Positions 22,081 through 33,252 of a DNA stretch of 64,000 bases are shown here, in pieces. The translations under genes and the position numbers were made by a program. The DNA comes from Macrotrachela quadricornifera (taxonomy: Eukaryota > Rotifera > Eurotatoria > Philodinida > Philodinidae): assembly GCA_022393335.1 (NCBI GenBank), contig JAJEKB010021087.1, forward strand, positions 1,828,178 through 1,892,177, in the 5' to 3' direction. The notes beneath the pieces were generated by a model. That model was not told the origin of the DNA. It saw only the letters and a list, made by a program, of their open reading frames with translations, and made no database searches. Numbering within the stretch: position 1 is the stretch's first letter; each line of letters opens with the position of its first letter.

Positions 22081-22630
22081 CAAGTAGCGCAGAGAAAATT
22101 ACTATTAATACTCTAGCATACCGGTAATGAGATTTAAAGAGAAACGCCCACGCTTGTATCAGCGCCTATGAGTGTCAGCTGTACATCTCTATCCATCAGG
22201 ATCCACTAGAATCCAAGGATCCAGGATCCGCTTTCCCCCCCTTGGGGTGACTCATAAGTGACCTAACCGAGAAAAAACTAAATATCTCCATGACGAATCG
22301 AGCAATAGAGCTGATATTTTTATAAATGATAAAGGGATACGTAAGCTTCATATCTATAAAGATGTCTAGCAAAATTGTTTGTTAAGTATATTGTTCTATT
22401 TCCTGTTTATGATTAAATGAAATTTTTTTGTTGAGCACACTCTTGATGCGGAAGAAAGATTCTTATCAAACTTGTCTATATGGATCTCGAGCGTAAGTAA
22501 CTCTCTATCCTTGGTAAACAATTGAACCAGATTGGTCGAGTCATAATGAAGATATTCAATTTTTTCTCGATTAGATTAATTATGGACTATCCTGCATTTT
22601 GACTCTTTTAGATAAATTATAATAATATCA

Positions 22631-25600
22631 ATGGAACATCACAATCTACTACATGAAACTACATCTCATGAAGAGTATCAACTTAACGAATTACAATTAA
22701 ATGCAAATGCACTTTTGGGAATATTAAATTCAATAAATATTGCCAGTAGTCCTATCCGTTCAAGAAAACCTGTTGCTATACCATCAAAATTAGCGTATGT
22801 TTATATTCTTTAAAATCAAACGTAATTCATATTTTCATTTATTAGAACAAACAACGATCCAAGAAGAAGGTTTTACAAAATTATTTTTGGATCTGTTTTA
22901 TTTACCAGCATAGTCATCATTATTTCTGTTCTTATAGTGTGTTTAACAAAATCAAAATCAAGTATGTTCATATTGAATTTATTATCAATCATTGATATAT
23001 TAATACTTCATTCACTTAGTAAAATACTAGAATATAAATCATATTACTTTAATTGAATTTTATTCCAGAGATGTCCGCCGCGACAGCAGCAGGTTTTTCC
23101 TATAAATGATCGCGACGCGGTAGATTATTCATAACGAAACCGCGGCAATGGCTTTTTCATATTTTTAACCACCGCGGCACGTTTTTTTGCAGGAATTCAG
23201 TTTGTAATGCTAAAAAATTTCCAGCTCCAAAATTGAAATTAAACTGCCCAGGTTGAACGATACGCTTCGTATACGAGCCGTATCGTTCGACCTGGGTAGT
23301 CTTCAACGTAAATTAAATAAGTTGAATTTCTTGTTTTACTTAGGTTTAACCAAAAGTTCCCAGATTATTAAAAAAAAAATATGAAGACAAAGCGAAAGTT
23401 CGAGTTTTATTTTATTAAATGCTCAAAATAGTCACCATGATTATTTATACAAAGTTCCATCCTTTCTAATAGTTTGTCAAAAGTTTTTTTAAATTCTTCT
23501 TTCGGAATTTTTTTCATCACCTTGGATACCGCACGAGCCAATGAATTTTCATCTCGTTGATCAGTTAAATTTCGTTTGATATAATCATTTACCCAATAAT
23601 CACACGGTGCAAGGTCAGGTAAATATGGTGGATGCGACATTATAATAATACCTTCTTCTGTTAAACAATTAATAACATCGGAATGAATATGGGATCGAGC
23701 ATTGTCTTGAAGCAATTTTATACCTTTTGTACCTACTGACTTTCTTTGTTTCCATATTTCCTTCACGACAGGCTTGAGACAATTTCCAATATAATAGTTG
23801 TGATCTATAGTCTTGCCTTTGTCAACAGCATGTATAAGAACAAGACCATTTGATTTAAAGAAAAAAGAAAATAAATTTTTTAGTTCAAATTTACCTCGAC
23901 GAACAATAGTTGTTGGTGATTCATCTTCGCCAACCCAGCTTGCGTTTGTTGACTTACAATGAATTTGCCTATGATAAATCCACGTCTCATCACCTGTTAT
24001 AATATTACATAATCGCCAAGAACCATCATGGAATTTCGCCAAATTTTCACGACAAAGTTTAACACGTTCTCGCTTTTATTTATCAGTCAGCTGATGGGGT
24101 ATCCAACGTGATGTAAATTTTTTCATTTTGAGACAGCCGTGGATAATTCGTTCTATTGTACCATAACAGAGAGAAGTCTCAGCTATAATATCATTATAAG
24201 TTGAATGTGGATCATTGTTGATAACCTGTCGTACCAATTCAATATTTTCATCTGTCAGTTCGGATACTGGACGACCAGATCGAGGATTATCATTGACACC
24301 TTCTCTCCCCACATGGAAACGCTTTGCCCATTTTGGAACTTTTAGACATGATCGAGCCTTGGGTTCCAAAGCTGTTGCAAGTTCTTCGTGAATTATCGTT
24401 GGATTTATCTCCAAAATAATTCAAATTTTTGTATAATATCGGTTGTTTGAATTATCCATTTTTGAAAATTGTTTTTTAGTTCGAATTAAAGTTTATCTGA
24501 AAAAATATTGTATTTAAGTCCAAAATAGATTTAGTATATATACTATTATACACAAAATATTCCACTATTTATTCATGCAAAAAACATTTTAATGCTAATT
24601 GGTTTATAAAATTGCCAATAGCAATCTAGGAACTTTTGGTTAGACCTAAGTAAATCTTGCATTTCACTATGATTTTATTGTGTGGAGACTAATAGAAGGT
24701 TTACGCTATCGAAGTTAATCACGTTGGTACGAGAAATATCCAAGTCAAATTAATCGATTTCGTATACAATAGAATGTGATAGTTTAAGAAAGTAAAACAT
24801 TCACTTTTGTATTATTTTTCTTTTTTAATTATGTCGCTTAAACCTTATAATCATTTCCAAAGTCACATGAATTGTCATTTTTCTTTGAACTAAAACTATT
24901 ACGTGACAAATTCTAAAGCTATCATTTTCTTCAGATTTTTCGTTGTTTTCAGAGATGTCCATCGCCGCGCTGTCGCTGCCACAGTGGTGGAGCCAGGATT
25001 TTGAAATTGGATGGGGGGGGGAGGGGGAGAGAGAGTAGCTTCGCAAAAACTCCCTGTACTCTCCCGCAATGATGAGCCATGTCTCAGGAAGGTTTCTGTA
25101 TTCGACTATCTATAGTTTTGGGCTAAGGAAGTTCAATCTCCTCAATGAACCTTTGAGCCCCCTAACAAATAAAATGCACGTATCAAAAATTTCACTGGAG
25201 GGGAGGCTGAGTCTCTCTAGCCCCCTTCGCTCCGTCACTGCGATGGACGCGATGCAGCAGAGGCGCGGGTAGCTTTATTTGAGTATCGTCGCGGCACGAC
25301 AGCGACCAATTCATAACCACGACTGACATCTATGGTCGTTTTATGAAGAACTACTAGTCAATGTGATCTCAAAAGCTATAATTGTTCCATATATACTTAG
25401 AAATTATTTGTTACTATATCATCTAAACAATTACTCCTCGTTGATTTTGAGCGAAAACTAGACTGTATGACTATTGCTGAACAACAAATGACATTTTTTT
25501 TTCATATAGTGGTAGTAGCAGAGATGTAATTTTTCCTCCAACTATCACTGCGACAACAGCAGTGTTTTTAGTATGTCGAGATGCAGAAGCACTGTGGCAA

Positions 25601-28600
25601 TATGTATTTTATATAATACAATGGCGCGGTGGACATCTCTGTTTTATTCAGATGGATAAGAAAGTATTTACAAATAAAAATATTATTTTTATGAAAACTG
25701 AAATGAAAATATTTTCTTTGCTAACATGAATGGTTTTCCTGAAAACTTTTTCATACTTGTATATAACAAATTTTTTAAGAGGAAAAACTAAAATCCGTGA
25801 AAAACTTAAACAGTACGTATCATTCAAATTCTTGCTTTTCTTTAATCAAATTCATATAACATAGTTCAGAATTATTAAAGTGATAGATTATTGATAAGTA
25901 TTCTCAAATCTTTGATTTATTCTAATGATATTTCTTAGGTAAATCTTGTTATATAAATATTGAATCAGTTATGGAAGATAATTCATTTCAACTAAATTCA
26001 AATCCATGTTCTATTGCTAATGGTGATTTTAATCATGATAAATTCTTGGATATTATTGTTGTTAATTCAGGTACAAATAATATCGGAATATTTATTAATT
26101 ATGGAAATGGCACATTTGCACCACAAATATCATTGACTACAGGAATTTCTTCAAGACCACTTTCAGTTGCTATAGGTGATTTTAATAATGATACACATTT
26201 AGATATTGCTGTTACCAACTATAATACTCACAATATTGGAATATTTCTTGGATATGGTAATGGTACTTTTTCAAGACAAAGAATATTTTCGACTGGTGTT
26301 TCTCGTCCGGTATCATTAGCTATTGGTGATTTCAACAACGATCATCAATTAGATATTGTTATAACTAATAATGGTACGAACAATATCGGAATACTTTTTG
26401 GATACGGTAATGGATCATTTGGAGATCAAATAACTTATTCAACTGGTTATGATTCTCTTCCCATTTATGTTGCCATTGCAGATTTTAATAATGATCACAA
26501 TCTCGACATTGTTGTAGTCAATTATGGAACCGATAATATTGGACTATTTCTTGGATATGGAAATGGAAGTTTCACAAAACAAACAATCTATTCAACTGGA
26601 CCACAATCAAATCCATATTCAGTCGCTATTAATGATTTTAATAGTGATGGACATTTAGATATTGCTGTAGCTAATTCAGGTACCAACAATATTGGTATTT
26701 TTCTTGGCTATGGAAATGGCACTTTTCAATCACAAATAACACATTTAATATCCTTTAAATCAAATCCACATTCGATTATTATTGGTGATTTCAATCTTGA
26801 TAATCAAATGGATATTGTCGTTTCGAATTATGATGCAAACAATATAAGTATACTTATTGGTTATGGTAATGGTACTTTTTCAATCCCTACAACACATTCA
26901 ACTGGTATTGATTCTAAACCATTTGGAATGACTGTCGGTGATTTTGATAATAATAATCAATCTGATATAGCTATTACAAATTTTGGCACAAATAAAGTTT
27001 TTGTACTTATTGGATATACTATGATGCAAACTCAAAATCCAACAACATATTCAACTGGATTTGATTCATCTCCTTATCAAATTGCTACTGATGATCTCAA
27101 TAATGACACTCAACTTGATCTTGTTGTTGTTAACTCAAAAACTAATAATATTGGCGTACTTCTTGGTTATGGAAATGGTAGTTTTCGAGAACAAAAAATC
27201 TACTCAACTGGAAATAATTCTCGTCCATTTGCACTCATTATCAATGACATTGATAATGATGATCGACTAGATATTATCGTCGCTAATTCTAACGCTAAAA
27301 CGATAGGAATACTATATGGATATGGTAATGGAACTTTTGCCTCAGTCGAAACATATTTCACAGGAGATGTATCATCGCCACAAAGCATCGTTGTTGGTGA
27401 TTTCAATAATGATAATCATTTCGATATTGTCTTCGCCGATTATACTAACGGAAGTATAGGTGTTTTGCTAGGATATGGAAATAGAACCTTTGGAAATTTA
27501 ACAAAATTTTCTGCGAGGAATACTGCACAATCACGTTTTGTAGACAAAGGAGACTTTAATAATGATGGTCGATTAGATATTGCCGTTGTCAATTATGGAA
27601 CTTATGATATAAGTATTTTCTTTGGTCTCGGTAATGGTACTTTTTCATTAATGATTAGCTATTCAACTGGTCCAGGCTCTTTTCCATGGATGTTGACTAT
27701 TGTTGATATAAACAAAGATAATTATTTAGATATTATTGTCGTAAATTCTGGTACGAATAAAGTTGGTCTATTTTTTGGATTTGGAAATGGTAGTTTCACT
27801 TCACAAGTGACATATTCAACAGGTTTGGGCACTATACCACGTTGGATTAGTATAGCAGATTTTAATAATGATCAAGTGCTAGATTTAGCTGTTGCAAATT
27901 CTAATATGAATAATATTGGTATATTACTTGGAAATCATTATACATATTTTGGTAATCAATCAACCTATTCAACTGGTTATGCTTCAATACCATACTCAAT
28001 TGCTGTTGGTGATTTTAATAAAGATAATCGATTAGATATTGCTGTAGCAAATTATAACGGGAATAATATTGCCTTATTGCTTGGACATCCCAATAAATAT
28101 TCAACAAATCAAACAGTCAATAGAACTAATATTGACAACAATTTTAATCATAAAACTCAATTGAATTTGTCCATTGATGATACCCCTATATTATTAGGTG
28201 ATTATTATGGAAACTTTCGTAGTCAAACAATGTATTCAACTGGATCGAGATCTCATCCCTATTCAATTTCTTTTGGTCACTTCAATAATGATACACAAAT
28301 GGATATTATTGTTGCCAATTCAGGAAGTGAAAATATTGGTATTATTCTTCAAAATGATAATGGTACATTTGCTTCTGAAATAACCTATTCAATTGGTATT
28401 GGTTCAAATCCTAAACATGTTATCGTTGACGATTTTAATTATGATAATCAATTAGATGTTGCTCTTACTAATCCAAAAAACAATAGTGTTATTATACTTA
28501 TTGGAAATGGAAATGGAACATTTTCAAGAGAAATAATTTATTCAACTGGTTTTGGATCAAGTCCAAGTACACTCGCAGTAAATAATTTCGATAATGATAA

Positions 28601-30350
28601 ATACTTAGATCTTGTAGTTACTGATGAAGAAAAAGACACTATTGGAATATATTTTGGATTTGATTATGTATCATTTGAAAGAGAAATGTTATATGATTGT
28701 GGTGAAGGTGCAAGTCCTACTTCGGTAGCTACTGGTGATTTCAATAATGATGGTCATCTAGATATTGTCTCTGCACATTATGGTTTTGAGAATTTCGGCA
28801 TTTTTCTAGGTTATGGTAATGGCACTTTTACACCAATAATTATGCATTCGTATTTGCCTTTATCACATCCTCAGTCAGTTGCTGTTGGAGATTTTAATAA
28901 TGATAATCAACTGGATGTTACATTGGTTAATTCAGGTAATAATAGTATTAGTATAATATTAGGATATGGAAATGGAACTTTTGCAAGTCCAATATTGTAT
29001 TCAATTGATTCTACTATCAGACCAATATTCATCGCTGTAGGAGATTTTAATAATGATAACTATCTTGATATTACTACAGCAAATAATAATGGAAATAGTA
29101 TAAGTATATTTCTTGGTTATGGAAATGGATCTTTTCAAAATGTCATAACATTATCAACTGGAAAGGATTCATATCCACTCTCGGTCACTGTTTCTGATGT
29201 TAACAACGATAATCAATCAGATATAATTGTTGCCAACAGTGGACTGCACAGTGTTGGAATATTTCTTGGATATGATAATGGAAGTTTCGCAAAACAATTA
29301 ACTTACTCAACTGGTCCTAAATCTGCTCCTCGACATGCTATTGCTGGTGACTTCAACAATGATGGACAATTGGATCTAGCCATCGCAAATGGCGGTACGG
29401 ATAGTGTTGCCATACTCTATGGTTATAGTAATGGCAGTTTTGGAAATTTAAAGACATATTCAATTGGTCCTGATACTTATCGATTAAGTTTGAACCTTGG
29501 TGATTTTAATAATGATAAAAACTTAGATATAATCGTTGCTGGTACTACCAATAAGGGTGTAGGAATTCTTTATGGTTATGGTGATGGTGCATTTGCCACC
29601 ATATCAATAGTTTCCATTAGACAAGGTTCTATTCCACGATTTCCTATTGTTGCTGATTTCAATAATGACAATCAGTTGGATTTTACTATTGCCGATAATG
29701 GAAATGACAGAATCATTGTGCTTCTTGCAAGTGGTAGTCAACCTTTCGGATCACAAACATCATTCAACATTGATAAAGGTTCTCGTCCTTCTTCAGTAAC
29801 TATTGGTCATTTCAATAATGATAATCAATTTGATATTGCTTTCACTAATTTTGGTACTAACAATATTGGTATACTTTTTGGATATGGAAATCGAATGTTT
29901 TCAAATGTAACAACATATTCAACTGGAAATAATTCTCATCCAATATCATTAGATACAAGTGATTTGAACAATGATTCTATAACTGATATTGTTGTTGCAA
30001 ATTCTGAAACTAATAATATTCTTGTGTTTACTGGATATGGAAACGGAAATTTCTCGAATTCTATGTCTTACTCAATGGGAACTAATTCTCAACCAATGTC
30101 AATTGCTGTAGGCGATTTTAATAGAGATTATCAAATGGATATTGCTGTGGCAAATTATGGTACCAATAATGTATGTATTCTTTTTGGATTTGGTAATGGA
30201 ACATTTACTAATCAAACATGGTATCCATTAAAATATAATTCTCGACCAAATTGGATTGGTTTTAAAGATTTAAATAATGATGGATGGAAAGATATTGTTG
30301 TTGCAACTTATGGGATTGACAATATTAATATTCTTTGGAATCTATGTTAA
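22631..30350 (+). CDS. Type II membrane protein with about 29 FG-GAP/VCBS repeats
   Basis: I join three exons: 22631-22794, 22846-22961 and 25939-30350. GTATGT donors and TAG acceptors keep the frame (4692 coding bases, 1563 residues). Residues 1-63 are a hydrophilic head ending in PRRR. Residues 67-88 (IIFGSVLFTSIVIIISVLIV...) form the single membrane anchor, so the long C-terminal part should be outside the cell. Exon 3 encodes about 29 repeats of about 49 residues with the pattern GDFNNDxxLDIVVANxGTNN and IGILLGYGNGTF. Each has a DxNxDxxxD calcium-type loop, as in integrin-alpha beta-propeller blades. Repeat 15 is degenerate. Most repeats carry an NGT/NGS glycosylation sequon. The partner is unknown; adhesion or carbohydrate binding is only inference. 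Intron 2 is 2977 bp and full of transposons; intron 1 is 51 bp. Confidence 0.88.
23066..23200 (+). mobile_element. hAT-like MITE left-end fragment
   Basis: Starts CAGAGATGTCCGCCGCGACA, matching the ends of the elements at 24950 and 25641 (GCGCGGTGGACATCTCTG). The right end is not found nearby, so this is a truncated copy lying in intron 2 of the FG-GAP gene. Confidence 0.5.
23244..23299. repeat. 56-bp mini-hairpin
   Basis: CCCAGGTTGAACGATAC and GTATCGTTCGACCTGGG are inverted copies with one mismatch, around a short spacer that is itself partly self-complementary. It may be a minimal MITE or the relic of a larger element. It is in intron 2 of the FG-GAP gene. Confidence 0.7.
23339..24650 (-). 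mobile_element. Full-length mariner transposon
   Basis: The element is 1312 bp, the usual mariner size. Its ends are CTTAGGTTTAACCAAAAGTT and the inverse of CTTAGGTCTAACCAAAAGTT, with TA on both sides (23337-23338 and 24651-24652). The transposase gene runs on the minus strand, opposite to the host gene. It sits in intron 2 of the FG-GAP gene without touching the exons. The terminal repeats differ at about two positions, indicating moderate age. Confidence 0.92.
23407..24459 (-). pseudogene. Mariner transposase with two nonsense codons
   Basis: The frame from the Met at 24459 runs 350 codons, full mariner length, with in-frame stops at 24421-24423 (TGA, codon 13) and 24076-24078 (TAA). The N-terminal half has the paired HTH and the RSGRPV linker. 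The catalytic half has GDETWIYH (first Asp), LLQDNARSH (second Asp) and HPPYLPDLAPCDYW (third Asp), with 34 residues between the second and third Asp, the D34D signature of the mariner family. The C-terminus ends ELCINNHGDYFEHLIK, a normal mariner end. Apart from the two stops I see no frameshift. The first stop looks like a CGA-to-TGA change and the second like CAA-to-TAA. The protein should be inactive unless an internal start is used. Confidence 0.9.
24950..25334. mobile_element. hAT-like MITE with a second element nested in it
   Basis: The left end CAGAGATGTCCATCGCCGCG and the right end GACATCTATG are inverted relatives. Inside lies a second insertion (24982-25240). Located in intron 2 of the FG-GAP gene. 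The superfamily assignment rests on the CAGAGATG-type ends only. Confidence 0.5.
24982..25240. mobile_element. CAGTGGYGGAGC-type hAT MITE
   Basis: The left end CAGTGGTGGAGCCAGG and the right end CCCTTCGCTCCGTCACTG are inverted copies with a few mismatches. Ends of the form CAGTGGCGGAGCCAG occur in hAT-derived MITEs of many animals (recollection). A G-run (25013-25021) and CCCCC runs follow inward. No exact 8-bp target duplication is visible. Confidence 0.6.
25519..25641. mobile_element. hAT-like MITE, 123 bp
   Basis: It starts CAGAGATGTAATTTTTCC and ends GCGCGGTGGACATCTCTG; the outer 9 bases are exact inverses. It is the shortest member of the CAGAGATG group in this intron. Confidence 0.55.
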
Positions 30351-31152
30351 AACTTTATGTTTCATCGAAATTTTTTTTCTGACTTTCTTTTAAAATTTAT
30401 TCCTTATTTTTGTTTAATAATCTATGTATATAAAGAAGAATGTCTGTGTGTCTGTCTGTTCGTTATGCATTCGGTCCCTGTACTAGCTAGTGTCACTCAA
30501 CTTTCCATGGTGCCTCTCCAGGCCCGGAGGAAGGTCATAGCGGGGTCATCCTCCCCTCCAATGGGTCCTCATGGCTATATTCGAGGGGTTCCTCTAGGTT
30601 CTCAGCTACTGTACTTAAAAGGATACCCATAGGGCCTCAAGTCTTATATTATGATGGTACCTATCGATTGTCAAGTGCTATACGGTGATTGTGTGAGTGG
30701 GTCTTGGTGTACTATATGGTGAAGGTATCCATTGCTCCTCTCGATGGATATTGTTGGGATACCCTTAGACATATTGAAGAGTGAATTGCCACATTTCAGA
30801 TTCTATTATTGAGAAGTACTTATCTAAATGGTAGAAAACTTGGTACAGTGAAGAGACCTAGTTGTTCATCTGCATTCACGTTACTGGTTAGTTAACAGTT
30901 TGGTGAGCTTTCATCTGTGGTGAATTAATTTTGCCTTCTAAGGTACACATAACGGTTGAATTTAAGTCGGAGATGCGGATGGTTTTGGGTATGAACTCAG
31001 ATAAACAGATTTGGCCAGATTAGGAGTTTGATTGTTTCCTTTTTATAGTTGTGACGGATTTTACTCGTCATCGTTCCTCATGCCGGTCAGAGGGTTTTTT
31101 TCCAATCACATTACACATCGGTCATGCTCTTTCCTCTTCATAACTATATATG
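30351..31152. repeat. Leader repeat followed by a 34-bp tandem array
   Basis: After the FG-GAP stop codon, about 30425-30540 repeats the leader seen near 400-520 (TATATAAAGAAGAATGTCTG, GTTATGCATTCGGTCCC, CCCGGAGGAAGGTCATAG). From about 30535 to 30740 there follow five 34- or 35-base units, such as GCCTCAAGTCTTATATTATG then GGTACCTAT, the same unit as at 19.8 kb. No gene is supported. Confidence 0.6.
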
Positions 31153-32409
31153 AGTGAATTGCGTCGGCAGCGTACGGTTGCATTTCCAACACAAAAACGC
31201 TCATAACTCAGCTTCTACTCAACCGATTTGAATAATTTTTTTTTTGAAATGCTCCTTAGGCTCTATCCTAATTATCATAAAACTATCAAGGTTTTTGGCT
31301 ATCGTTGCTATGGAATTTTCAAGCAAAAACGTCAAAATGAGTGCCTTTTGGGCCCACCCCTTGTTGAAAATCACTCTTACTGTTCTACCATTTTGAATAG
31401 ATAAATATAATTTATTAAAAGTATTTTGTAGCTAAGACTTTCCTCCTTCGTATCATACAAATTGATCATAGCTTTGGTTTTGATTTTCTGATTAAATCCT
31501 GCAAAGACTAGTCCAACATACACTTTGACCAGTTTATGTCCCGGCAGATTAAATTCAGTCTACTGAAGCCAATGCAAAAGCAAATGCCGATTTTTTTCTC
31601 ACTGTTCAGTAGAGTAAAAAGCGAGAAATCTTTTGATAAGAAAATTTTTTTCGAACCTCCTCATGAATCAAATAGAAAACTAAAAATAAGACGGTATGGG
31701 TACTGTTATTCTGCTAAATGTCCCGACAGATTTTGAATTTTGTTTCTTTGATTTCTCTGTAATTGTAAGAGCTAAGACCATGATTTTTTAATCCTTTTTA
31801 GCTGACTATATAATAAATCTATGGTGAAAATTTCAGCTCTTAAGCACGTACTGTTCGTGAGAAAATAGTATTTTACTCGAAAAATGTCTCGACAGATTAA
31901 ATTTTAAAAGCAAATTCAAATTTTCTTTTTCTGCTTGGCAGACTAAAGAAGGAGAAATGTTTTGATAAAAAGATTTTTCTAAGGCCTTTCTAAATCAAAT
32001 AAAAAAACTAAAGAAAAAAGGATGAGGGTGGTGGTGAAGGCATCATCCGCATCCTTTCGCCCTTAATATATGCCTATATATGTGCCGATAACATTCTGCA
32101 TATGCTCATTAGATTCTCCTTTTCAAAAACTTTCGACTGATATATAATAACAAGATATAAACTGTTATCTCGTGATTTTATTTTGCCAAAATATTTCCAA
32201 AATGATGTATTTTATTATGTTAAGATATCTCGAAAAACTATGCGTTTTTTTAATAAAACTCGATTTTTTTCTGAAATAAAAAACTGACAGTTGAGAAAAT
32301 ATATGATTTATACACAACTGATAGAGCTCTATCGAATGTACAATGCAATTTTGCTTTATGTTCACTTTTATTTTTTTCTTCAAATCGTACGCTGCCGGCG
32401 CAATTCACT
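31153..32409. mobile_element. Terminal-inverted-repeat element, about 1.26 kb, non-coding
   Basis: AGTGAATTGCGTCGGCAGCG at the left and its inverse CGCTGCCGGCGCAATTCACT at the right differ at one base, and the match extends to CGTACG. Flanks are AT-rich (TATATG and AATATAC) and the target duplication is not clear. The interior has a diverged direct repeat of about 345-base spacing marked by ATGTCCCGGCAGATTAAATT (about 31540) and ATGTCTCGACAGATTAAATT (about 31885). No transposase frame is present, so the superfamily is unassigned. Confidence 0.8.
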
Positions 32410-32880
32410 AATATACTCATGTGTCTATGTTGTTTCCTCAGTCAATAGACTTACGGACCTCGTTGTCCATCACAATAGTCAATTATGAGAATGATAAAAG
32501 TACAAGAACTGACACAGATGCAAATATGTGGTATTATCAGTAGCTGTGTCGATAAAGTGGACTAGCATATAAATACTTTCAATGTTTCAGTCGAGGATTG
32601 AGCGAGTCACAGAAATGAGCGTTACTTGTATATATGCATATAATCACTAGAACCACACGGAACCAAAAAAAGGAGACATATGTATGTGCATATATTGAAT
32701 ATTAATTAGCGTCATGAAGTAACATCCATGATCGCTAACAATAGAGTAAGTGTCATTTTCTCTCGCCGTTTTTACATGAATACTTAGTTTTATTCTGAAA
32801 TCTATAAAAGCAAAATTAATGGAACGCTCATTGCTATTTTCTGCTATTAATAGTCTTTTGCATCTTGAGAATTTCACCTA
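32410..32880. other. Non-coding spacer
   Basis: No gene supported. It lies downstream of the small Gly-rich gene on the minus strand. Confidence 0.4.
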
Positions 32881-33252
32881 TTATTTCCCAAATACTGCTG
32901 TCCAATTATCCATTTGCATATGGATGCGGAATTGCGATTTTATTTGGGCTCTGTCAGCTGTACATTGTTCTATCAGTATACGAGCTACTTCAATTTCATT
33001 GGATTGATCAGTAGAGTCAATAATCTGTTCCGCACCACTTAAATCAATTTGTCGAAAACCAATCCAGCCTCTTAAAACAGCAACTTGCTCAGGTTTATTA
33101 AAGGCATACTGTACATCATTTTTCCATTTGGTAGCTTCTGGGCGAGTAATAACACCAGTCTCGATAGATCCACCAAATCTTCCAACTCCACTAGAGCCAC
33201 CAAATCCTTGAGCACCACTACCTCTGCCAAATCCTCCGACCCCACCAGCCAT
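32881..33252 (-). CDS. Small unrecognised protein with Gly-rich N-terminus
   Basis: This is an intact 123-residue frame. Residues 1-30 are a Gly/Ser/Phe low-complexity stretch (GGVGGFGRGSGAQGFGGSSG). Residues 35-120 form a mixed charged, probably helical domain with KWKNDVQYAFNKPEQVAVLRG, WIGFRQIDLSGAEQIIDS, and EVARILIEQCTADRAQIKSQF. There is no signal peptide or membrane segment. The transition to a balanced globular composition, unlike the AT-driven chance frames around it, supports a real gene. The A-rich context before the ATG (initiation at 33252) is compatible with a start. I do not recognise the family. Confidence 0.6.
   Translation of the reverse strand: MAGGVGGFGRGSGAQGFGGSSGVGRFGGSIETGVITRPEATKWKNDVQYAFNKPEQVAVLRGWIGFRQIDLSGAEQIIDSTDQSNEIEVARILIEQCTADRAQIKSQFRIHMQMDNWTAVFGK

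Larger units (their letters stand above)
18991..22250. mobile_element. Repeat-built element with imperfect inverted ends (about 3.25 kb)
   Basis: The left end GTGACCCAAGGAGGAAAAAC leads into a cluster of GGATCC phrases. The right end, inverted, reads GTCACCCCAAGGGGGGG and leads into the same phrases (CGGATCCTGGATCC). Internal clusters of the same type occur near 19540, 19705 and 21530-21590. Between them lie 34-bp tandem arrays, and the arrays in the left half are inverted relative to those in the right half. No transposase is coded. I infer a large non-autonomous, partly palindromic element; exact boundaries and target duplication are uncertain. Confidence 0.5.
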
